Assembly: GCA_015152465.1 (NCBI GenBank)
Contig: SUTX01000011.1
Span: 1 to 64,000 of the forward strand
Direction of reading: 5' to 3'
Origin: Cyanobacteria bacterium SIG31
GTDB lineage: Bacteria > Cyanobacteriota > Vampirovibrionia > Gastranaerophilales > Gastranaerophilaceae
Length of the DNA stretch: 64,000 nucleotides
Shown: positions 56,712 to 64,000 of the stretch, in pieces
Layout of the letters: each line of letters begins with the position of its first letter
Numbering within the stretch: position 1 is the stretch's first letter
Made by a program: the position numbers and the translations under genes
The notes under the pieces: generated by a model
What the model saw: the letters and a program-made list of their open reading frames with translations, nothing else
What the model was told of the DNA's origin: nothing
Database searches by the model: none

Positions 56712-58211
56712 ATGTCTTTTTGTAGCAACAATATTTGGATACAAAATTTTAATTTCAAAGAACAATCCAGTTCTTGTGTAAAACCGCAAAACGACAATTA
56801 TAATGTTAGAAATTTTATTTGGGAACAAAAATATTTTAATATACAAAACAAGCCTGGAATATTTACCAATGCGGCTTTAATAGGAAGCAATATGGATATT
56901 TATAACAATACCTTACCTGTATATGACTACATTGCTATTCCGGATTTCACAAACATAAGCTTCTTTAACCATACAGATCATTATAAGCTCAACATACCAA
57001 ACTTCTTTAACTTTAGCCAACATAACTTCTTTAACCTGAACCTTAACTTCGGCTTTGGCTTTAACATTATGCCTCAATACGACTTCAGTATTAATACAAA
57101 GAACACCGATAATAAACAAGTAAATTATTCAGGTGATACTTTATCAGATGGAACAGCAATAACAATTAAGGATTTAGATTACACAATATTCGGCAATGAT
57201 GCAAAAAGGATAAAATTGCTACGCCCTGAAATGCAATTAAAAATGGAATTATTATACAAATATGCTAAAAATAAAAAGTGGCAAATAACATTAACCGGAG
57301 GATTCAGAACATACAAAGACCAAGAAAGATTATATAAGAAATACGGTTCTGGACGTGCTGCAAAACCAGGTACATCAAGACACGAATTTGGCTGTGCAGT
57401 AGATTTACGAATAAATGGTTCAGGAAGTAATAATAACCTTAAGTTGCACGAACTTGGTAAATATGCAGAAAGCATCGGAATGCGCTGGGGTGGTAATAGA
57501 TTTAACGAAGCTTGGCATTTTGACATAGATCCAAAAACAACTCCAAAAGGTTCAAGACAAGTAGCATTAAAAGCTGGTTCAAATAACAATGGTAACATTA
57601 CCCAACTTTCTGTTACACCTGATGCCGATTACCAAAAAATATTTAACGGAACATACACTAAAGACTATATTAACACAGGTGATATTATCCATTTCAAATA
57701 TGATGATGCAAAAATAACTTCTGGAAAACTCAAACCAAATGCTACAAAAGCATTTAATCAAATGAAAGCAGAATTAGAAAAATATCTTAAAGAACAACTT
57801 GGTCAAAGCTATGCAGTAAGTTTTTCTAGTGGCTATAGAAGTCACGCACAACAAGAACAATCGTTAAGAAATCAAGCATATAATAGCGATGCCAATGTTA
57901 TGAAAAAACGATTCAAAAGCGTTGCACCAAAAGGTTATTCTGAGCATCATACTGGATATGCATTTGACATCACTATCGGAGGTAAAAGTAGTACTGATAG
58001 AGCAACTTCAACTTGGTACAATGATAAGCGTTACAAACTAGCTTATGAATGGTTAAAACAAAATGCTAATAAATATGGTTTTGAACAGTCTTTCCCTAAA
58101 AACAACAAACAAGGCGTTATAGAGGAACCTTGGCACTGGCGTTACGTTGGAGATAGTGATTCTCAAAGAATTTTTGCTGCAGCTAGAAAATATCAAGGCT
58201 ACATCAGCTAA
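56712..58211 (+). CDS. tandem VanY-type D-alanyl-D-alanine carboxypeptidase without Sec signal
   Basis: 499 residues. Two M15B peptidase domains in a row: the first with GGFRTYKDQERLYKKYG, the zinc ligands in SRHEFGCAVDL and AWHFDI (about 225-272); the second with SGYRSHAQQEQSL, SEHHTGYAFDI and EPWHWRYV (about 410-476). Both keep the H/D/H set expected for zinc binding. Such enzymes trim peptidoglycan stem peptides. The first 130 residues are Asn/Phe-rich (FFNFSQHNFFNLNLNFGF) with no signal peptide or membrane helix, so the export route is unclear. SD AAGGAG; controlled by the copy B element. Confidence 0.9.
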   Translation: MSFCSNNIWIQNFNFKEQSSSCVKPQNDNYNVRNFIWEQKYFNIQNKPGIFTNAALIGSNMDIYNNTLPVYDYIAIPDFTNISFFNHTDHYKLNIPNFFNFSQHNFFNLNLNFGFGFNIMPQYDFSINTKNTDNKQVNYSGDTLSDGTAITIKDLDYTIFGNDAKRIKLLRPEMQLKMELLYKYAKNKKWQITLTGGFRTYKDQERLYKKYGSGRAAKPGTSRHEFGCAVDLRINGSGSNNNLKLHELGKYAESIGMRWGGNRFNEAWHFDIDPKTTPKGSRQVALKAGSNNNGNITQLSVTPDADYQKIFNGTYTKDYINTGDIIHFKYDDAKITSGKLKPNATKAFNQMKAELEKYLKEQLGQSYAVSFSSGYRSHAQQEQSLRNQAYNSDANVMKKRFKSVAPKGYSEHHTGYAFDITIGGKSSTDRATSTWYNDKRYKLAYEWLKQNANKYGFEQSFPKNNKQGVIEEPWHWRYVGDSDSQRIFAAARKYQGYIS

Positions 58212-58229
58212 CACACATAATCCGTAAAA

Positions 58230-58478
58230 TTATTTACTATCAAGAGCATTCTCAAGGGCTTTTTCTAACACTTGAATTTTCGATTCAAGAACTTTAACTT
58301 TAGCAGCATTTTCATCTGAGGAAATAGATTCTTTCTCTAATTGTCGTTTGTATGAAAAAATTTTTTTATTTTTGACATTCAGCCCAAAATTCATTATAAG
58401 AATACCAAGAATAAAGCCCCCAAAAAACATAATTAATAATTGAGTATAAAAACTTAAATTTAAAAACCAATCTAGCAT
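58230..58478 (-). CDS. small LapA-like membrane protein
   Basis: 82 residues: an N-terminal hydrophobic helix (LLIMFFGGFILGILIMNFGL) followed by a charged coiled coil (VKVLESKIQVLEKALENAL), the layout of LapA-domain proteins of the inner membrane. GGAGGG lies before the ATG. Monocistronic, between the carboxypeptidase and flhB genes. Confidence 0.75.
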   Translation of the reverse strand: MLDWFLNLSFYTQLLIMFFGGFILGILIMNFGLNVKNKKIFSYKRQLEKESISSDENAAKVKVLESKIQVLEKALENALDSK

Positions 58479-58557
58479 AATAGCCCTCCAAAATCATTTT
58501 ACAATAAAAAGTCATTTCATGGTAGAATGTTAGAGGAAGTCCAACAGGGTATTAAAC

Positions 58558-59625
58558 ATGGGTGATGAAGATAAACAATTTGATGCCACCCCCCAAAAGC
58601 TTGAGAGAGCAAGAAAAGAGGGGCAAGTAGTAAAATCGAAAGACATATCAATCGCGTTGTCTTTGCTCGTTATGTTTACTTTTATCAACATGATGGCACC
58701 CATAATATGGCAAGCTATTGTCGGATTATTTAGGACTTTGTACGAACAAATTCCAAACCATACCTTAGAAGAAATTGGTATTACATACATATTAACCGTT
58801 ACTTTAATACCTACAGTTCTAATTATTGGTTCAATACTATTTTTAGCAGCATTCATTGCAATACTTGGTGACTTCTTCCAGGTTGGTCCATTAGTCGCAA
58901 CAGCACCGCTAGTCCCAAAACTGGACAAATTAAACCCGACAAAATACTTTAAAAACCTTTTCCAAGTAAAAACGCTATTTGAACTAGGTAAAAACATCGT
59001 AAAAGTTTTAGTTCTAGGTCTTGTTGGTTGGACAGTATACAGCGACCACCTACCTGCTATTCTTGGCTTAGCAGCCATTGATAATAATTTTGCCGTTATG
59101 ATTGAATTCGGGAAATTAATTGTTGAATTCATTTACAAGGCCTGCATAGCATTCTTGGTTATAGCAGCTGCCGATTACGGTGTAACAAAATGGAAATTTT
59201 TGAAAGACCAAAAAATGTCTTTTAAAGAAATAAAAGATGAATACAAAAACTCAGAAGGTGATCCTCATGTGAAAGCAGCGTTAAGACAACGTCGTATGCA
59301 AATGCTACAAAGGGGAGCAATGGATTCTGTTGCAGAAGCAGATTTTGTAGTAAGAAACCCTATTCACGTTGCTTGTGCAATGAAATATGATGCTGAAACA
59401 ATGCAATCGCCAACCCTAACAGCAAAAGGAACTGAACTTATCGCAAAAAAAATAATTGAAATAGCACAAGAACATAACGTTCCAATTATAGACAACCCGC
59501 CAGTAGCAAGGGCATTGTTCAGAATGGTAGATTTAAACCAACAAATACCACCTGAATTATATAAAGCCGTTGCCGAAATCTTAATTTTTGTCTACGGATT
59601 AAAAGCGAAACAAAATAACCAGTAA
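58558..59625 (+). CDS. FlhB/YscU-family type III export protein
   Basis: 355-residue inner-membrane component of the type III export apparatus (FlhB/EscU family), which switches substrate class after autocleavage. The start DEDKQFDATPQKLERARKEGQV is canonical. Four hydrophobic helices follow. The cytoplasmic domain has the autocleavage site N267-P268-I269-H270 (normally NPTH; Thr replaced by Ile), then VACAMKYD and NPPVARALF. No other flagellar or secretion gene is in the window. Upstream of the sigma factor. Confidence 0.9.
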   Translation: MGDEDKQFDATPQKLERARKEGQVVKSKDISIALSLLVMFTFINMMAPIIWQAIVGLFRTLYEQIPNHTLEEIGITYILTVTLIPTVLIIGSILFLAAFIAILGDFFQVGPLVATAPLVPKLDKLNPTKYFKNLFQVKTLFELGKNIVKVLVLGLVGWTVYSDHLPAILGLAAIDNNFAVMIEFGKLIVEFIYKACIAFLVIAAADYGVTKWKFLKDQKMSFKEIKDEYKNSEGDPHVKAALRQRRMQMLQRGAMDSVAEADFVVRNPIHVACAMKYDAETMQSPTLTAKGTELIAKKIIEIAQEHNVPIIDNPPVARALFRMVDLNQQIPPELYKAVAEILIFVYGLKAKQNNQ

Positions 59626-59654
59626 TAATTCAACCATATGGTCTAGGTTAAAAT

Positions 59655-59677
59655 CTTGAATTTTTTACGAAATCAAG
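59655..59677 (+). promoter_or_regulatory. hairpin between flhB-like and sigma factor genes
   Basis: CTTGAATTT pairs with AAATCAAG, with one bulged base, in the 84-base gap. A palindrome ACCATATGGT (59633-59642) precedes it and a TATAAG -10-like hexamer follows near 59694. It may be a weak attenuator or a site controlling the sigma factor gene. Confidence 0.3.
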
Positions 59678-59709
59678 GTAATATAAGATAAGGTTAGTTT
59701 AGATAAGAG

Positions 59710-60393
59710 ATGATGGATAGTAAAACTTTAATCAAACAATACGTTGGTATTGTACAAAAGATAGCTAGAGTAGAGCATAGGCGTATACCTAACCATATGA
59801 TTGAATACGAAGAATTGGTTAGTATAGGTATTATTGCTATCCAAACATTAATAAAAGATAAGACTGAAGAGCAGTTGGAGCGTTATAACGAGGCTTATAT
59901 CGGTACAGCCGTACGTTGGGCGATTAGAAACGAACTTAGACATCGTTATAAATGGTATACCCTAAAACATAAAAAAGAAGAATCAGATTCTTATGTATCA
60001 GATACAATAGAAGACAGCTCAAGTGATGATTTGGGATTTTCTATTTCACCAGCTAAAGTTAGGGAAGCTGTTTATGAAACAATTTTATCAATTGACGGTT
60101 TAGCGGCTGCCGCTACAGACAATGCTTCTCCTTTCGACTTCATAAAAGATCCATCAGCTATGCCTGATGAAAAAGCCGAAATTATAGAAATGAGCCGTCT
60201 TGTCAAGCAAGCTATCGCACAATTACCGCAAAAAGAGCGTACTGTAGTGGAATACCGTTTTTATAGAAACATGCAGGCAAAAGATATAGCTGTTGCGGTG
60301 GGGCTTTCACCATCTCGAATAACAAGAATTATCCAATTTTCATTAAACCAAATTAGGGAATACTTAAAAGCAAGAGGCAGAGAAGACTACTAA
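59710..60393 (+). CDS. FliA/WhiG-like sigma factor (sigma-70 family, sigma-28 type)
   Basis: 227-residue sigma factor. Region 2 is present (RIPNHMIEYEELVSIGIIAIQTLI, IGTAVRWAIRNELRHR), as is region 4 (LPQKERTVVEYRFYRNMQAKDIAVAVGLSPSRITRIIQFSLNQI) with its helix-turn-helix. Sigma-28 factors drive flagellar and motility genes. Region 3 is longer and less clear. It follows the FlhB-like gene by 84 bases in the same direction, so export and its transcription are probably linked. Start ATG at 59710 or 59713. Confidence 0.87.
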   Translation: MMDSKTLIKQYVGIVQKIARVEHRRIPNHMIEYEELVSIGIIAIQTLIKDKTEEQLERYNEAYIGTAVRWAIRNELRHRYKWYTLKHKKEESDSYVSDTIEDSSSDDLGFSISPAKVREAVYETILSIDGLAAAATDNASPFDFIKDPSAMPDEKAEIIEMSRLVKQAIAQLPQKERTVVEYRFYRNMQAKDIAVAVGLSPSRITRIIQFSLNQIREYLKARGREDY

Positions 60394-60394
60394 A

Positions 60395-60961
60395 CTACCC
60401 TCTATAAGCAATCAAAATGCCTCCAGGAACGTCAACTATTTCATACTGAAATTCATCATCTGCATCTATAGCATCAATAAAAGTCTGTACTTTTTCAGCA
60501 TGTGAAGTTATATTATCAGCAACAATTAATGCTTTTTGTGTTAAATGTGGCTTTACTAACTCAAAATACTTAACATACTCTCTTTTATTTGCATCAATAA
60601 ATACAAAATCAAACTTTTCATCCGAGGATAAATTTTCCAACACATCACAAGCACTTCCTTGTAATGGCCTAATAATATCATTCACACCACACTTTTTAAA
60701 ATTTTCTATTGCAACACTTTGACGCTTTTCATAATACTCAATAGTCGTCAGCCTGCCTCCAGTTTCTTTAAGAGCTTTTGCAATCCAAATTCCTGAATAT
60801 CCATTTGAAGTGCCAATTTCTAAAGCACTTTTAATCCCCATCATTTTTATAAAAGTATTAATTAAAACTGCGGTTTTTCGTGGAATATTCCAAAAATCTT
60901 TTTGAGTTTTTTCAAGCTCAGAAAGTGTTTGAGCAGTAATTTCATCAAAGATGATATCCAT
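60395..60961 (-). CDS. O-methyltransferase (class I SAM-dependent)
   Basis: 188 residues of the catechol O-methyltransferase-like (Methyltransf_3) group: ALEIGTSNGYSGIWIAKAL is the SAM-binding motif I, IDANKREYVKYFELVKPHL the metal-binding region and VADN the following motif. The substrate is unknown. The frame opens with a TTG at 60979, but AGGGAG lies 6 bases before the ATG at 60961. It is downstream of the beta-propeller gene with a 10-base gap. Confidence 0.88.
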   Translation of the reverse strand: MDIIFDEITAQTLSELEKTQKDFWNIPRKTAVLINTFIKMMGIKSALEIGTSNGYSGIWIAKALKETGGRLTTIEYYEKRQSVAIENFKKCGVNDIIRPLQGSACDVLENLSSDEKFDFVFIDANKREYVKYFELVKPHLTQKALIVADNITSHAEKVQTFIDAIDADDEFQYEIVDVPGGILIAYRG

Positions 60962-60971
60962 AACATTCTCC

Positions 60972-62411
60972 CTAGTCAAAAAGTTTTACACTATCTGTAA
61001 CAATAACATCTTTCAATGGGACATTAATAGTATAAGTTTTAATAATCTTACCCTTTTCCAAATCAAAAATTGTATATGTATTTTTCTTAATATCAGTTAT
61101 AACAGCTAACTCCGTATTTAAAATATGGTTGAAACCAGTAGAAAAGCCACCGTCATTCAATTGTATATTTTCTATTATTTTTCCATTTGCAATGTTATAT
61201 TTTTGAATCTGATTTGATTGAGCCCCCAAGATGTATAGATTTTCACCCCATAACAACATTGAAATAGGCTTACTAACAGTCGTAAATTCCTTTGCTAAGC
61301 TTAATGTAGAATAGTCTACAACTGCGACCCTACTCTTTGTTCTACTAGAAATATATAAACTGTTCTTAGCAAAAGCTAGAGCAGAAACATTTGGGAATTT
61401 CCCAATATTTCTTAATAAATATTGATTTTTAACCTCAATAGCCCAAATATCATTTTTTAACTTATCTACATAAAAAAGTTTATCACCACATAATAAAAGT
61501 TTTTCACAATAACCATTTACCTTAATTTTTTGAACTAACGACATTGTGTTTAAGTCAACAACAAATATTGTTGATGCACGAGGCGCTGTTATATATGCTT
61601 TATTGTTTTCATAGTCTACTACTATTTCTTCAGGAAATGCAGATAAGCTTATTTGCTTGATAAATCTAGAATCTGCTACAGAAATAATATCTAAAAAAGG
61701 TCTCTCAAATGATGTTACGAGCAAAAATTTCCCTTTGTTGACAGCTTTAATATCAATTGGTATAGATTTTTGAGAAAGCGCATATTTTGGTGTACTTTTA
61801 GCAGGATCTAAAACTTGGATATTTTTAGAATAATTTGTTGTAACAAAAAGAGTTTTATTTTTTAAATTAGGTATCAACGTTTGATTTCCAATAGGATCTG
61901 TTTCTGACAAAAACTCTTCAAAACTTTCTTTTGTATTAACCTTTATAACATCTTCGCTTTTTATGTCAATTTTTAAATTACCCACAATACCTTTAATATT
62001 CTCAGGGAGTACTAACCCACTAGGAACAAGCATGTCTTGAGGCAAAAGGCCTGTTCTAACCTGTAATGGTGGAGTTGGCATATGTAAAACTGTTTTTGTG
62101 CCATTTTCAGCTGGCAAAAGTTTCATCATTACAAAATCATTATTAAAAATTATAACATCTGGCTTGTCATTTAATTCTTTACCAGCGGGAAAAGACTCTT
62201 TAACTGATAACTTTTTTACATCAGAAAACAAAGACGGATATAAAGGTAAATAGACTGTATTGTCAGGTAGAATTATTACACCGTCAAAACGAACATCCGT
62301 ACCTGGTACTTTATTATCAATATAATCTCTGATATCATCAGGAATTTTAGCAGCAAATGCACTTGTGCTAAACATCAGTACAATCCCAAGTAAAACTAAA
62401 AACTTACGCAA
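60972..62411 (-). CDS. secreted YncE/beta-propeller repeat protein
   Basis: 479 residues with a Sec signal peptide (FLVLLGIVLMFSTSAFA, cleavage after AFA near residue 20). From about residue 190 there are repeated 40-50 residue units with VVDLNTMSLVQKI, VVDYSTLSLAKEF and IFDLEKGKIIKTY, typical of YncE-like beta-propellers; the segment before it has no recognised domain. The start is a TTG, supported by GGGAGA 6 bases upstream. Periplasmic, function unknown. Probably co-transcribed with the methyltransferase gene. Confidence 0.85.
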   Translation of the reverse strand: MRKFLVLLGIVLMFSTSAFAAKIPDDIRDYIDNKVPGTDVRFDGVIILPDNTVYLPLYPSLFSDVKKLSVKESFPAGKELNDKPDVIIFNNDFVMMKLLPAENGTKTVLHMPTPPLQVRTGLLPQDMLVPSGLVLPENIKGIVGNLKIDIKSEDVIKVNTKESFEEFLSETDPIGNQTLIPNLKNKTLFVTTNYSKNIQVLDPAKSTPKYALSQKSIPIDIKAVNKGKFLLVTSFERPFLDIISVADSRFIKQISLSAFPEEIVVDYENNKAYITAPRASTIFVVDLNTMSLVQKIKVNGYCEKLLLCGDKLFYVDKLKNDIWAIEVKNQYLLRNIGKFPNVSALAFAKNSLYISSRTKSRVAVVDYSTLSLAKEFTTVSKPISMLLWGENLYILGAQSNQIQKYNIANGKIIENIQLNDGGFSTGFNHILNTELAVITDIKKNTYTIFDLEKGKIIKTYTINVPLKDVIVTDSVKLFD

Positions 62412-62464
62412 AACAGTTCTCCCAACTTCTAATACTATCTAGAAATATCTTAGCACAATAAAAG

Positions 62465-63589
62465 TTATTTAAAAACACCTTTAAGCTTTTCTTTAACACC
62501 CTTATTTGCGTTTTTATTCTTAGTTATTTCATATAATTTTTGATAAAGTTGCTTTTCTTCGTTTGAAATATGCGTAGGTGTTTTAACCTCAACAACTACA
62601 ATATGTTCACCCCTAATAGTTGGTTTTGATATATTAGGAACACCAGCTCCTTTAATCTTAACAACCTCTCCATATTGGATTCCTGCTGGAATCGTAATAT
62701 CTCTATCTCCATCTAATGTTTTTATTGAAACAACATCACCAAGTACAGCCTGAGCTGGAGTAATCTCTAGCTTTGTAAACACATTATAGGCTTCTCTTTT
62801 ATAATAATTTGATGGTTTTACATGGATTACTATGTATAAGTCACCAGATACCCCACCATTTACACCTGCATCACCCTCTTGAGAAAGCCTCATTTTAGAG
62901 CCATTGTCAACACCAGCAGGTATCTTTACATCAATAGTTTTTTCAACTTCTTTTCGTCCCTTTCCTTTACAGTCTGGACAAGGGTCAGAAATAATAGAAC
63001 CCTTACCATGACAATGAGGACAAGTTACGATTTGAGTAAACTGACCTAAAACAGTTCTCGTTGTCTGCTGGACACTTCCTCTACCACCACAAGTTTGACA
63101 AACTTGAGGTTTTGAACCTGCTTTTGCCCCAGTTCCATTACAAGAAGCACAAGTTTCTAAGTGATCTATCTTAATCTCACGATTCAATCCAAAAACAGCT
63201 TCTTCAAACTCAATTTCTATATCTAACCTTAAATCGTCTCCACGTTGAGGCGCATTTGGATCCTGTCTTCGGCTACCGCCAAACCCAAAACCACCACCAA
63301 AGAACGAATTAAAAACTTCTTCCAAATCTCCAAAACCATTTGCAAATGGCCCTTGAGTATTGAACCCAGCACTACTTAATCCGTCTTCACCATACCTGTC
63401 ATAAGTAGCACGTTTTTCATCATCCATCAATGTTTCGTAAGCTTTACCAAGTTCTTTAAACTTAGCCTCCGCTTCCGGAGCCTTGTTAATATCTGGGTGC
63501 CATTGACGTGCCATTTTTCTAAATGCACTTTTTATCTCATCTTTTGAAGCGTTCTTATCTACGCCTAATATCTCATAATAATCTGCCAT
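62465..63589 (-). CDS. dnaJ: chaperone DnaJ
   Basis: Co-chaperone of DnaK. The 374 residues have an N-terminal J domain with HPD (RQWHPDINK), a Gly/Phe-rich linker (GGGFGFGG), four CxxCxGxG zinc motifs (CASCNGTGA, CQTCGGRG, CPHCHGKG, CPDCKGKG) and the C-terminal substrate domain. The start is the ATG at 63589 with AAGGA 6 bases before it, not the GTG one codon upstream. It follows grpE directly; dnaK is not between them. Confidence 0.97.
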   Translation of the reverse strand: MADYYEILGVDKNASKDEIKSAFRKMARQWHPDINKAPEAEAKFKELGKAYETLMDDEKRATYDRYGEDGLSSAGFNTQGPFANGFGDLEEVFNSFFGGGFGFGGSRRQDPNAPQRGDDLRLDIEIEFEEAVFGLNREIKIDHLETCASCNGTGAKAGSKPQVCQTCGGRGSVQQTTRTVLGQFTQIVTCPHCHGKGSIISDPCPDCKGKGRKEVEKTIDVKIPAGVDNGSKMRLSQEGDAGVNGGVSGDLYIVIHVKPSNYYKREAYNVFTKLEITPAQAVLGDVVSIKTLDGDRDITIPAGIQYGEVVKIKGAGVPNISKPTIRGEHIVVVEVKTPTHISNEEKQLYQKLYEITKNKNANKGVKEKLKGVFK

Positions 63590-63628
63590 CACTATTCCTT
63601 GTATTACTACCTAACTTGTAATTTACTA

Positions 63629-64000
63629 TTATGATGCCGTTGCAACATTTACCAATGTAGGTCTTAAAACTTTATCCCCTAATTTATAACCTTTTTGTAG
63701 TTCAGAAATAATAAAATTCTCAGGAGTATCCTCTGTTGGCGTTTGCATAACAGCTTCGTGCAAGTTAGGATCAAACTCTTCGCCCTCAGCCTTTATAACT
63801 TCTAGTCCAATTTTGCCCAAAACATCATTAAAATTTTTATAAGCTAAATTGTAACACTCTTTTACCTTTTCACAGTCCTCAACAGTTTCAATAGCTTTTA
63901 AACCCCTATCAAAGTTGTCTAAAACTTCAATAAGCTTTTTAACAGTATTTTCTGCGCCATATTTCAACAAACTTTCACGTTCAGCATCTTGACGTTTTCT
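63629..64000 (-). CDS. grpE: GrpE nucleotide exchange factor (5' end beyond window)
   Basis: C-terminal part of the exchange factor for DnaK. The visible frame continues past 63970 to the window end, reading RKRQDAERESLLKYGAENT, which is the usual end of the long GrpE helix (RKR...AERE-LLKY). Then come VLDNFDRGL and the C-terminal beta domain (EVIKAEGEEFDPNLHEAV, GYKLGDKVLRPTLV). The start codon lies outside the window. The gene is 39 bases upstream of dnaJ. Confidence 0.95.
   Translation of the reverse strand, partial: RKRQDAERESLLKYGAENTVKKLIEVLDNFDRGLKAIETVEDCEKVKECYNLAYKNFNDVLGKIGLEVIKAEGEEFDPNLHEAVMQTPTEDTPENFIISELQKGYKLGDKVLRPTLVNVATAS

Noticed and set aside
57179..57598. 139-residue frame antisense to the carboxypeptidase gene
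   Set aside because: It is wholly inside a well-supported gene with no independent signals.

Overview
The window is AT-rich, gene-dense bacterial DNA with Gram-negative-type envelope functions (a heptose-phosphate kinase, an O-antigen-ligase-like protein) and several protein families otherwise best known from cyanobacteria: a DUF3326 protein, a DUF512/PDZ radical-SAM protein, a DUF4330-like protein and a possible DUF1822-like domain. No photosynthesis gene is present. It also carries SpmA/SpmB and a split-type transketolase half, which are more familiar from Firmicutes. Together these suggest a non-photosynthetic relative of cyanobacteria (Melainabacteria/Vampirovibrionia, Gastranaerophilales-like). 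That assignment is an inference from gene families, not a proven identity. No CRISPR array, insertion sequence, prophage or rRNA was seen. One tRNA, tRNA-Arg(CCG), was found.

Layout. 1-0.28 kb: GC-richer, hairpin-bearing sequence at the window edge. 0.3-3.5 kb (-): SWIM/SNF2 helicase. 3.8-5.9 kb (+): zinc-ribbon/RGG protein, rimM, trmD. 5.9-7.3 kb (-): uridine-kinase-like protein and a secreted helical protein. 7.3-9.1 kb (+): WecG-type glycosyltransferase, transketolase N-half, Cys-rich small protein. 9.1-14.5 kb (-): heptose kinase, DUF4330-like, O-antigen-ligase-like, ligA and a small membrane protein in one operon. 14.5-19.3 kb: two hypothetical proteins, a CorC-type CBS membrane protein, DUF3326 and a prepilin. 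19.4-25.3 kb (-): trigger factor, NarL-type regulator, DUF512 protein, PadR regulator, GAF-GGDEF-HD-GYP protein. 25.4-30.5 kb (-): tRNA-Arg, nadC, nadB, HExxH protein, cutA, GlcD-type oxidase. 30.5-35.9 kb (-): a coiled-coil protein of about 1,790 residues. 36.0-37.4 kb: spmA, spmB and a zinc-ribbon protein.

37.4-64 kb. A 414-base intergenic region holds a likely small RNA with a strong terminator and a promoter-like element that recurs upstream of a tandem carboxypeptidase gene at 56.7 kb. It is followed by a large hypothetical protein, a lytic transglycosylase without a signal peptide, and a three-gene operon (40.65-46.8 kb) that I consider the best candidate for an undescribed system: an acidic membrane protein with a TonB-C-like end, an acidic protein with a helix-turn-helix end, and a zinc-ribbon STAND-type ATPase with helical repeats. 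Next come rnpA with an unknown partner, glmU, a signalling operon (GAF-HD-GYP, secreted TPR protein, two response regulators, pentapeptide-repeat protein), rpmB, clpP, the tandem VanY-like protein, an FlhB-family export protein, a FliA-like sigma factor, an O-methyltransferase, a beta-propeller protein, dnaJ, and grpE running off the end.

Two themes cut across the window. First, at least five genes (7341, 17656, 23369-, 35995, 47433) have a -10 hexamer ending exactly 6 bases before the ATG and no Shine-Dalgarno sequence. They are predicted to be leaderless, while their neighbours have clear AGGAG-type sites. Second, two cell-wall hydrolases lack Sec signals although they should act outside the cytoplasm, and an FlhB homologue with an NPxH cleavage site and a FliA-like sigma factor lie nearby, which hints at a type III/flagellar-type export route.
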